Below are positions 1 to 11,390 of a stretch of DNA of 64,000 nucleotides, piece after piece. Numbering within the stretch: the first letter of the stretch is position 1; each line of letters begins with the position of its first letter. The notes under the pieces were generated by a model. The model did not search any database. It was given only the letters and a program-made list of their open reading frames with translations, and was not told the DNA's origin. The translations under genes were made by a program, and so were the position numbers. Source of the DNA: Callipepla californica brunnescens. Its lineage: Eukaryota > Chordata > Aves > Galliformes > Odontophoridae. The stretch covers positions 9,796,001-9,860,000 of the forward strand of contig JALIRH010000013.1 of NCBI GenBank assembly GCA_023055505.1. The letters are read 5' to 3'.

Positions 1-3000
1 AGTGACAAGAACAAACTCTGGGATGTCAACCAGAGAAATGAGCTCGGCCATTGGACTGTGCTGGGAACCACCTGATGTTTTGGCACTTCTCCCATTAAAT
101 GCACTCCAGGGAGCAGAGGAAGCATTCCCTGCCCTTTGCTGCTGGGCTGTGGATGCGGGCTGGGCTCTGTCACTCTGATTCTGTTTTTGGAAGGAAAAAA
201 AAAATCCATTTGTTAACGTTTGAGCTAACCACACCGATAAGATGACGATGTCAGCAGCATTTTTCAGCGTCCCTTTATTCCTTTCAGTGGCACAGAATAT
301 GATCTCAACCCTCGTGGTACAGAACCTGTATTTAGAAGAAATTGCACGCTGGCCATTGAGAAGCAAGCAGTCATTAGAGCAGTGTCCCAGCGGTGCTGCC
401 CAGGCTCCGTGTGCCGCAGCCTGCTCTGGGCTGTTCTCTGCGAGTGACACAGGATGGGGAAGGCTGGGAACCCCAGGCAGTTCCCTTCCTACACACACAG
501 CCAGGCTCGGGCAGGTTCTGCTGCAGACTTCTTGCTGAAGTCCATCCCGTCCGCTTGTGTCCCACCCTGCCAGCACAGGGCTGCCCCGCTGCCCGTGTGA
601 CGGCTCTTTTCAGCTGGGCTGCTTATTTTCTAGGTCAAACGTAACAAGGCATTGATCCCTTGGTCCTCAGCCTGCCACAAGAGCGTGACCCCTTTCCTCT
701 CCAGGCTTAAACCCCCAGGTAGTTCTTCTGATCTCAGAAGTACAGCGAAGCGATGTTTTGCTTGAAATGAAGGAGCTTATTGTGACTCATTCAAGTTCTC
801 TTAGTTTACCGTGAAGTGCACCTTGATAGAGTGTTATGCGGTGCCACACACAACGCCTATGTACGCGTGTATCCTTTGGTTCTTCGCTGTTGGCTGTGAA
901 ACACTTCTTCATGATTCTGAGTCGCTGATCCTAATGCTGTGAGATAGCAAGAGCCAGGCAGGTTTGGCAGGACCTAGTTTTGCCTCCATCAAAGGAGGAT
1001 GTGTGCATGTTGGGTCAGCAGCTGAGCAAGGCTGGGGCACTGCTGCTGCTCCCGCAGCGAAGGCTTGTTCGCCTGGGGAAGCCGAAAGGAACCAAGGCAC
1101 ATGCAAACACACATGCCAGGCGGGGTCTGCTGCTGTGCTTTAAGAGCACTGCTGCTGCTGGGAGGAAGCAGCGCTCACAGAGAGAAGCAGCTGCCCTCAT
1201 GTGGAGCTGTCAGCAGCAGCCCCGCGCTCATCCCACGCCAGGGAAGCTTCAGGCCTTGTGTGCAGCAGAATGACCCCACACTGAGACGGATTTATTATTG
1301 TTTTTTCTGCAGTAAAAAGTAATAATTCATATTCGAAGAGTGCATTTCTCTGCAGCGGCTGCGAAGGACAGCGTGCTTCTCTGTGAACCCTCAGTGCCCT
1401 CTGCTGTCTTCTGATAGACAGCTTGGCGAGCAAAAGTTAAAAGGAATTTCCTTGCTAAGCAAAGCAAATAGCATTTCATCGCAGCCATCACCTCCAGGTT
1501 AGCGTAAGCAAGAGCCATAATTCAGTGCTGTGTGCAGCGGCACTTCTGAAAGTGCACTTCTTCCCGTGGCCCGTGGGGAGCAGCACATGAAATGTGTGCA
1601 CACGTACAAAGCGAAGCCCAGGGCAGGCCTGGCTGCCAGGACAGCCCTACAGAGCACACAGGGGATGGCAAAACTTTCAGTTGCCTTCAAGGCACTCCCA
1701 AAGCGGTGAGGCACGGTGACTGCCCGATGCTGGTCTGCTCTGCGCTGCTGGCAAGCACTCAGACCTGGTGTGGGTCTGCAATACGCTTCACAAAAGTGCT
1801 TCTCACCATCTGGTGTTGCTGGCACTGTCACACTGCCAGTGCATGCTCGTGCCTTTCCTTCACTTCTTTTGTAACCTCCTGCATCAAACGCATTACTCAG
1901 GCACTGAGGAATGCCACATGTGACACTCCTGTAGGACAGCCCTTCCCAGGATATCCCACCAACCTGCTGCACTGAGGCCACCTGTCTGTTCCCCACGTGT
2001 CCAGCGTTTCATATTTCAACACGATGACAAAAAATACGAAGTTTCACACTGGCATAATGATTTGCGTGCTCCTATGCCCACATAAAGACACAGAAATCAT
2101 CTGCTTTTTCTTGAATTCAGAATTACGAATGCTTGTAACCACTCCTCCCAAGCTGAGATCTGTCTCCTTCCCAGCTCTCCCCTCAAGGGTTGCACGGAAA
2201 AGGCGCCTGAGTGCTGTACGAGCCCTTCCCTGGGCCACCCAGGGCACTGGTTACCAGAAGACCTTATCCTCGTTCGTGCTGCTAACGGACTGAAGCAGTT
2301 GTGGCTGACACGAGATAAGGTGTCACTCGCACCCCACAGGGACAGCAGTGCTGGCTGGGGAGCAGTCTCACTGACGTGCCCTAGGGCTTTTAGGAGGAAA
2401 CCGAAAAGTCCCCTGGACAGTTTGCTTTTGCACCAGGTATAATGCTGCCTCTGTCAGCACAGCAGCTCTGCTGCTCCTTGGATATGGTCCGGGCTGCACA
2501 GCTGGCTGCCTGGAGCGCTGGTGGTCCCGGGAGCATTCAGCGGGCTGATGGTGTCCTGTGTTTATCTGCTCCTGCAGTCAGCAGCACCGCTAATCTCTGG
2601 CTCTGTGGCGGGCTCTCAGCAGCTATCTCTCAGCACACTCTTCCCTCATCAGCCTGCTGTTTTTCAGGTACTGCTTCTCCGTCCATTCTGAGTGTACCCA
2701 CAGGAGAAGGACCTTTTCAAAACAAGAGCTGAGCCCTAAGCAGTGCAGCAGTGAAAACACTGACAGCGACAGCTATTAGACATGGGACAGATGGTATCTC
2801 CTCTCCCTGCCTGCTGCCACAAAGATCACATATTCATTAACAATCCTCTTGATGCTACGAGGGATGGCCAGAGCCACAGCACTGTAATGGCAAGCGTGGG
2901 GCAGAGAAGCCCCAAATATTGTCTTGTCATTTAAACCACAGCAACAAATAAACATACAAACACTGTTTCCATACATCAGTGGACGACAGTGGTAATGAGG

Positions 3001-4183
3001 AGCTCGCAGTGAAAGGGAGTGCTGCTGATGGGCTGGGAGCTTCTGGACACATACATCTTAATCAGTCCCTTGCATCTGGAGGAGTTTCAAGTCCATATAT
3101 GAACTCAGACAGTTAAAGATAAAATTCATTACTAAGCAGAAGTTCCTATCACACAGGAAAAACTCAGTGCTGCCTAACTGGAACATGAAACGTCAGGTAG
3201 GTGGAGACCTATGGGGCAAGAAAGAGTAGCAGGAGCCAGGCAATGTGTGCCCTGAGCTATAAATCCAGTCAATTTTGCCACAGTTCAAAGAAAATAAGTG
3301 CATCTCTCCTTTTGCTGCTGTTTCACCGAGGAACAGCCCGGCCCAGGGGGCTACTGGAGAAGGAGCTGCCACGCCATGCCTAGCAGAGTACATGGAAAGA
3401 AAACTGCAGAAAATATTTGCAGATAACTTTCATCTAAAAATGTACATTTGCACATAACTTGCAGTGTCTTCCAATGCCTCAGCTGTAGGGAAAAAAACAA
3501 ACTAGACATTTATCAGCCAAAGATCATGAGAACATCAGAATCTCTGTAATACATTATATAAATGGTCTACTTCCTGAATATTATTCCATGAAGAAAGACG
3601 TTCACAACTCTCAGAGTATACTTTTCCCTTGTACTACACTATCTATACGTTCTGTGGTCAATACTGCATTTTCTGTCTATAAAATTAACAGTTGGAAACC
3701 TGAATTCAGAATTTACAAACATGACTCATTCCGAACATGGCATGCCATGATCTCTGCAATAACGGTGCTGTTGCATTACGGTCATTTCTTTAGCTCTGAG
3801 ATCTCTCTCCACACAAAGCAGTGACAGGACAACACATGGGGAGTGGGATACCAGAGCACAGATTGCATGAAGTTGAGCTGCATTTTCCCATCCTTACTGT
3901 CCTGCAAGCAGTCTGCACTCACTCGTGTTCCAGGCCAGTCATGGCCGGTGGCTGTGAGCCCCAAGCTGCTTCTCCTCTCCCAGCCCTGTCCCTGTGAGCA
4001 GACAGGCAACAAAGCTCTATCTGGAGACCCATTCTGCTGCAGGTCTGACTACACCAGAACCATTCTGCATGCCTACTGTTAGCAAAGATACTTCCACCCA
4101 CTCCCCCAAAGCAGGATAGGGAACGTGTTTCCGTAGGGATATGCTGCCCAGTTTAGTCCCTGGAAGGCAGTGCTGAGGGCTGC
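1..4183. other. 3' UTR/flank of ARHGAP36; no other gene seen
   Basis: The ARHGAP36 3' UTR must begin at 4183 and run leftward. I see no clear AATAAA on the minus strand near the stop; the nearest (TTTATT on plus) is at 1291-1296, almost 3 kb away, with a weak GATAAA form near 3509-3514. The rest holds only short chance ORFs and no recognisable repeat. The transcript end is unknown. Confidence 0.5.
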
Positions 4184-4313
4184 CTACATGCCGACATTCA
4201 AGTTCAGGAACGAGACGCTGCTGTACAACTCTGAGAGTGAGTTACTTTCCAGGGTCCGATCAGGCACCAGGACTGGAGCATGCTCCTCTGTTGAATTCTC
4301 ACTTTCTGTGCTC
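4184..4313 (-). CDS. ARHGAP36: ARHGAP36 terminal coding exon J
   Basis: A 130-nt exon with a long pyrimidine-rich acceptor (TTTCTTTCTTTCCTTTCTTAG). The first base completes L420, then 42 residues ([20 protein letters not shown], ending FLNLNVGM) and a TAG at 4186-4184. The Ser/Glu-rich tail is unlike the longer human ARHGAP36 C-terminus. Support is the exact frame match, a good acceptor and the open frame. No homology is recognised, so this exon is less sure than the others. Confidence 0.65.
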
Positions 4314-7300
4314 CTAAGAAAGGAAGAAAGAAATAAAATAAAAAAAAATAGAGATGTTGTTTGACCCCAAATGTTTGCCATCTTTTGACCAGCACAAGTA
4401 GGAATGTGAAGTAAGACAAGGAGCAGTAGCAGAGACAATCTGAAAGATTTCACACAGATTTCAACCATTTCACACAGGACATTCTGTGTATGCTGAAGGA
4501 GTGCCTGGATCTGTAACAACACTGAAGGGTGTGAGCATGTCCTGCTTCAGATCACAGGAGCGAAGGACCTCCTCTGTTACACGACATGATAAAGGCCCAG
4601 CCCACGAGACACGAGATCCTTTTACACCATCTTTGTTAATCACAGGGAAGAGTACAATCTCAAGTTCTGGGCTTCCGTGGGACTACTCTATCTTGCAGAC
4701 AAGGAGCATATGTACAAACGTAGCTGGCAGTCACATAAATGGATACATGCACATTCCTATTTACATGCATGCAGGAGGGGACAAAAACAAGCAGAAGTGC
4801 ACACAACACCAAGGATGAAGGAAATCTGAAGGTCGGTGGTGATGGAGGTGTGATCCTGAAAGCATGGAGCAGTGGAGGACAACTGGGAGTGTGGCAGGAC
4901 AAGAGATGCACAGATACACAACGAACGTGTAGTGGAGGAATGCTGAGGCAAGGCAGACTTCAGTGGAGAGCATAACAGATGGGGGAGAAACAGAAATGGA
5001 AGCTCCAAGGGACAGAGGGAAGCCATGATGTTTCAGCTTGTAGAAGACATTAGTAGCAGGATTTCATTTGCCCACAGTGCCCTCCGGCTGCACCCTGAGT
5101 GAGACTCACAGCACAGCGTTGAATTTCCTGCGCAAGAGGTAGTCAATGACATCGGGGTCTGTCTGAAATAGTCTCCTGAAGATGTCATGCTGTGTTTCTG
5201 GAGAGACCTAGGAGAGACACATCTGCTCATGGCACCCCACTGTTCCTTCCTTCTCATCATCTGCCTGATGTTACAATATCCAAACCTCCCACCATCACCT
5301 TCTAGCTCCTTCCTTCTGGGAGCTCCAATGTTTTATTTCCTCATTCGTTAGGATTTCTGGGGGAGAAACAATTCTTAGGTGTCACTCCTGCAGTTTTTGG
5401 TTAGTTGTTTCCTGTCCCAAAGGAGTTCAGTCAGATATTGTGAGGGTGGAAAGTGACAGAAAAGATGGGACCTGTTCGTGGCATGCCCCTCAGCTCCATC
5501 TTTGAGATCAGTAACAACCCATCCCAAACTAATATCTACATGTGCCATGAGGAATGAAAGTCACCTCAAGTCACCAGCTGGTAAGTGCAGCTGTGAATAT
5601 ATCCTTGTTCGTACAACCATTAGGAAAGAGTTCAGAGGAGAAGAAAAGGTGTGGAGAAGGTGCCCTGAGAAAGCTTCACCTACCATGAACAGGGTCTGAT
5701 AGTGCTCAATCAGCCTCTGAACCACCACAATGATGGCTGCACTGTCCTCAAAGTTCATGGCTCCAGCATCTTTTTCTCCAGGCTTCTCTTTCTGAAGGAT
5801 GTTGGGTCCAAAGATTGTGGCCAAGTTTGAAACTGTCATTTTATTCCCAGGAATCTAGTAAGCAAGAACAAAGGGAAACTGCAGATGCACCAGCATGCAA
5901 TGTCCCAGGATAGCCTCACCCATCCCAGGACAGGAACACGAGCTATCGAGTGGCAACAGAGTAGATCTGAGTCCAGCTCAGTCATCTCTGAACACAGGGC
6001 TAACTTCAAGGCTGTGCAGTGCTGGAGCTAACACTTGCCCCTTCTGTGCATCAGGTTCTCCATTCCCACCTAACTCACTTTGATACTGTACAAGAAGATG
6101 ATATCATGTTACAGTTTGGGACAAAAGCGATCTCTTTGCATCATGGGGAGACATAGAGCTCAAAGCGTCCAGAGAAACCAAAACCAACCTAATGAATCAT
6201 AAGTTCCTCATGACAGAGGAGTTGGAAAAACCTGGGGTTACCACAGATCAGAAAAACTGAACTGAGAGCAAATTAGACTCACCACAGAAAAGGAAATTAA
6301 TTGACAATCTGTTCGTTTGTTTTATCTTTTTCTGGTTTTTCATCTTCTGATTTAAAATGTTGCCTGCCCTAGTTTCTGTAAAAACAAAACCCACTCCAGT
6401 AGCATCAGGCGTGCAGTACAGGGCAGCCTGGATTGTCACCTTGAATTCATCTGATAAGAACAGTAGCTAAAAGTGCACAAAACTCCTCAGCCTTTGGCTG
6501 GCTCAGGAGTATCCACAGGAGAGAGTCATTACAAGCCCAAGATGTCAAAGGATTAACCCGAGCTTGCAATTAGCTTTGCTGGGTCTTCATCAACAAAGTT
6601 TACACAATCCTTTGCCATACAGCTGACCCTTGTGGGTAAGCCTTACCTCCTGGCCATCGGGGCCCCAGGAGTTCTCAGCGTGCTGTGCCACCTTGCTGAG
6701 GAACTGCAGGAGACGGTGCAGCGTGTCACTGTGGCAGGGGGGCAGCAGGAAGAGCAGCAGCTGCAGCACAGCCAGCTGTGGTGGGCCCTCCATGGCTAGA
6801 AAGAGAGAAGCTCATCGTTTAGAGCAGTTCCCAGACTGCTACACACACATCTTCAGCTGGACAGCTCTACTTTAAATTCACAGTAACAGGTTCTGGAGGG
6901 AGCCAGACAGGTGCTACCCTTCCCAGTGAATCGGTAACGCCAGTATTTCATCCTGCCTACGCAGGGATGAAACTCTAGTAGATCCCATTAAAGTCTGTGA
7001 TGTAATTGCATTTAATACTGTGCAGCCCGTGGCCAAAGACTATCCTAGACCAGAGAGACTGCAATTGAAGGGGAAGCAGAGAATCCAGGATTTGAATTAT
7101 CAAATAGAAGAAGGATAGAAAGGTGGGGAAAGAGAGACAAAGAGAGGGTGAAGTATACTAAGAAAGTATGAAGATATTAGCAGTGGAGACAGTCTGAAAA
7201 CACAGTCATCCTAAGTGTGGAGGGTAGCTGGACATGGACAGAACATATGCAAAGAAACCCTTCGAGAGTGCAAACTGCTGGGCTGAGATACTGCACAGCA

Positions 7301-10300
7301 CGCTGAACTGTGCTGGGGCACAACAAGAAAACTCCCCTTTTTTCCTTACAAAACCAGAAGTAGTGGTGGACTGTGCAGAAAGAGAGCTGTGCACCCTGGG
7401 TGCTTACAGGCTGTGCTGAGGAAGGCTGCGTAGAGCTCCCTGGGAATCAGTGAATCTGGCATGTCACGAAGAAACTCTTTGAGCAGAGCAGCGACATCAT
7501 GAACACTTTGATGCTCATCCAAGAAAACATCCAGGCCATGGTCAAACTCTTCTCTCAGCTTAAAGATGGGAATGAGAAGAATAAAAACAACAGTCATACT
7601 GTCAAAAAAAACGCTCCTTGTACAGAGCTGCTGCAAGGAGGCATAGCAGAACCCAAGAGCAGCCCACTACTGACAAGAGAGAGCTCTGAAGTGCCACCAG
7701 GTGAATGGAATTCAGCTGCTAAAGGCAGCTTGGAGAGATGAAGCTTGCTCTTCACAGCTGGGAGGAGGACTCAACAGGTTATTTGTTCTCCAGTATATTC
7801 CTCTGATATTTTAGAGCTCAACATGCCAGCGTCTGCTTTATTCATTCACCTCCCATACAAGCGTTTGTCCCTTGGATATAAGAATGCAGAGAGTATGCAG
7901 TAAGTGCTTCACTTTACCTGCTGAACTCTTTTCTTGGTGCTCCCAACCCGGAAGATTCCCACCGTTTGGAGACCTGGGAGACAGACAGGTTAGTGCTCTG
8001 CATTCCCATAGCACCTTGAAGCACTGGAGCTTGTTAACATCATGGAAACAGTTATCTTGCCCTGTTCATGAGGCAGTGTGTTTTTCTCTGCTCTTGGCAG
8101 AAGGGATAAGAGGAAAGGTTTGGGAGCTGTAAGATTTGCAGGGGTTGATTGTCTGTGGGTCAGGAAGAAGATTGAATCTGAAATCACTTCAAGCTATCAA
8201 TTGGATTTACAGGGGAGGTTAAGTCCAGCACACTAGGAATGGGTCACTGATACAAACGGATGCCATTCATCTCTCAGTCCAGTGGCTACCCACAGCTTGG
8301 AGGACTCTCTACAGGTAACTGCTCAGTACTGCATCCTGCCCCAGAAATCTGCTTCCCCCTTTTGTCTCAGAGAACTGCCAGGCCAAACTGCCCTGGCCCA
8401 GCTCTTACAATGGTTTTTACCAACCTACCTTGGGACAGGCAATCTGGCTGGAGGGAAATCCTTATTTACCGTATGTTTCAATGTGCTTGCAGCATCTGTC
8501 CACAATCCGTGGGACCTGCCAGGTGATGGGGTTGAGGCTTAACATCTTTTTCTTGCCCAGGTTCCTCCCTGGATCCAGCTCATGAGGATGCGACAGCTGC
8601 AGTGCCTCCAGCAGCTTGGAACTGTTCTCACTCAGTTCAGTGATGGAGTCCACAGACATGGCCCCCTGAGATGAAGTAGACGTGATTCACATTGTGGCAG
8701 GAACTGCTGCACAGGACCCCAGTACACCACTCTGTTACCACAGAAGTTGGTGAGAAAGAGAAGCATCACCTCTGAATGAATGTGGTCTACAAAGAGCCTA
8801 ACTTGAGCCGCAATAGAATCACAGAGGCACATTTCAACTGTTGTGCCTTTGTTTACGTGCACTGCTCCTAGAGTGAGGTGTTTCTAAGAACAGCCTTCCT
8901 ACTGGGACAGATCCTGTACTGCATGCTGGCACGGGGAAAGAAGAAACATCCCCAGATCTGCCATCTTAGTACAGTGTACTGGATTTAGTTACGTACATTG
9001 GAGTGGCTCTACATCAGGGTTTACAGGGGTCAGGCATAAGTCTCTACTCCAAAGAGATGAAGCAAACCTAACCCAAGTTACTACCTGCACAGGAAACAGA
9101 ACTGAAGCCAAGGAGGTGGCCAAGGCTGGCCAGTCACGCCATCTTCTTTGCCCTTTGACGTAAAAGCAGTCAATACTGCAGGCAGCCCAGCTTGGCATCG
9201 ATGCTCCTCCAGCAGCAAGAAGGGTCTCACCTTGCTTTGTGGCCAGGGAGCCAGCATGACCCACCATGAGCAACCACAATTTCTGCTGAGAGTTGGGAAA
9301 ATGTGAGGTCCTCTCTCTAACTGCTACACTGCTGAAAATTCGATGTGACAGATGTTATGTCTGTTTGTGGTACTGCTCACTAAGACATGATGCAAAAGAG
9401 GGTCTGAAAAATTTACACTACTGATGACGAATCTGTTCCTATCAGCTGCAATAGGAATCTGGCCATGTCCTTCTGGTGACCTTGGCTTTCCTCAGCTCCT
9501 AGGCTCCATAACATCTAGTATAGACTGGCCCACTCCCCACTCCAACTCTTCTGTAGCAGAAGTCCCTGAGTGCATGAACAATAGCCATCTCATTTGTCTA
9601 AGCCTCCCGCAGCCTGCAGTGCTATCACAGTGAGTCTGCCACAGAGGTTAACCTATTTTTGCAATCATACCCTTCGCTGACTCCAGGAAGAGTTATGGTC
9701 AGGAAAATCTGGGGAAAGAGGCTCTTCAGGGAACACTTCATAAGGTACGAGCAAACAGCCCCTGCCCAGTGGGGATCTCTTCTGCATCTGAGCACGAAAG
9801 TTTGTCACTGTTTCTTCCACCTCCACGCACAGCCGGCGGCTGCTCTTCACTGTTTCTTGCAGATGTCTGTTTGCACGGTCATTGGCAATGACTTGGCATA
9901 GTGGGATCCCAAAAGTCTGAGGAGAGCAGTCTAAAAAAAAAAAACCATAGGAAACATGGAAAAGTATTGCTAGCAGTGAAAAACAACTAGGGCAGCACAG
10001 GCCAGCTGCCAAGGACACGTGTGCATGTCTAGGTGAAATAATTAACTCACAGAAGAGAGTACAAGGATACCATAAAGGTAACAACCAGCACAAGTGTAAG
10101 CAGGACCGCATGTAAATCTGATTCAATACATGAAAAGGAGATCTATAGCTTGAGGCCAGGATGGCAGACTTATATCAGTCTCTGCTCTCAGTTTCTCCTC
10201 CGTTTTCACAGGAGCCTGGAGTGGACAACAGAAAGATCCCAAGTGAGCCAGAGCAAAACCAAGGGGAGCTGCCATCCTTGGAAAGCACTGGGATGTTGTG

Positions 10301-11347
10301 ATGGGATTCGGAGCACTGGGCAGCACGGGAGCCAAGTGGAGAGAGCTTCAGAGGTGACAGTCCTGGCACTAATGACAGTGCTGGGCAGAAAAGGACTCAG
10401 GAGTATTGGTCAATAGCCAGGTGAACATGAACCAGCAGTGTGCCCAGGTGGCCAAGAAGGCCAATGGCATCCTAGCTTCTATCAGAAATAGTTCAGCCAG
10501 CAGGAGCAGGGAGGTGATCATCCCTCTGTGCTCAGCACTGCCGAGGCCATACCTTGAACACTGTGTTCAGTTTTGGGCCCCTCACTGCAAGAAAGACATT
10601 GAGGCCCCAGAGCACATTCAGAGAAGGACAGTAGTACTGAAAAGGCTCTGTAAAGGAGACTTGGGCAAGACCTTATCACTCTCTACAATTACATGAAAGA
10701 AGGTTGTATCAAGGTGGAGGGGGTCAGTCTCTTTTCCCAAGCAAAAAGTGACAGGACAAGAGGAAATGTCTTCAAGTTGTACTAGGGAGTTTCAGGTTGG
10801 ATATTTGGAAAAATTTCACTGAATGGGGTATGAAGTATTGGGACACACTGCCCAGAGAAGTAGTTACGTCCCAAATCCTGGTGATATTTAAAAGACATGC
10901 AGATGTGGTGCTTAGGGACTTGGTGTAGTGGTAAACTTGGCAGTGCCGGGTTAATGGTTGGATGTGATGATCTTACAAGTCTTTTCCAACCTAAATGATT
11001 CTGTGATTTTTTCCACAGACAACTTTACCCCCTTCCACTCCTTGTAGATACTAGGAGACCTTTCTTTACTTGCAGCACACATGCCATCCTGGGCCAAAGG
11101 GTTTTACAGCGGAGCATGAGCCACAAATTCACTTTGTAAATTATCAGACTGCTGCTCAAAATTTTTCTTGACTTTCTGTGCTTTGGTAAAGGAAGTAAAG
11201 TGCTCATTCCCACATGGTTGTGCACTATACTTCTGTTGTTCCTAGCTTTTTGGCTTGTATCCTTTGAGGGAGAATAAAACCAAAACTCAAGCAGCAAGAC
11301 GGAGTGGAATGAGCAAGCACACACCTTTACACATAAACATGCATGCA

Positions 11348-11390
<43 letters not shown>

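Noticed and set aside
10406..10696. Plus-strand ORF of 96 codons
   Set aside because: It is part of the CR1 reverse-transcriptase remnant, not a gene.
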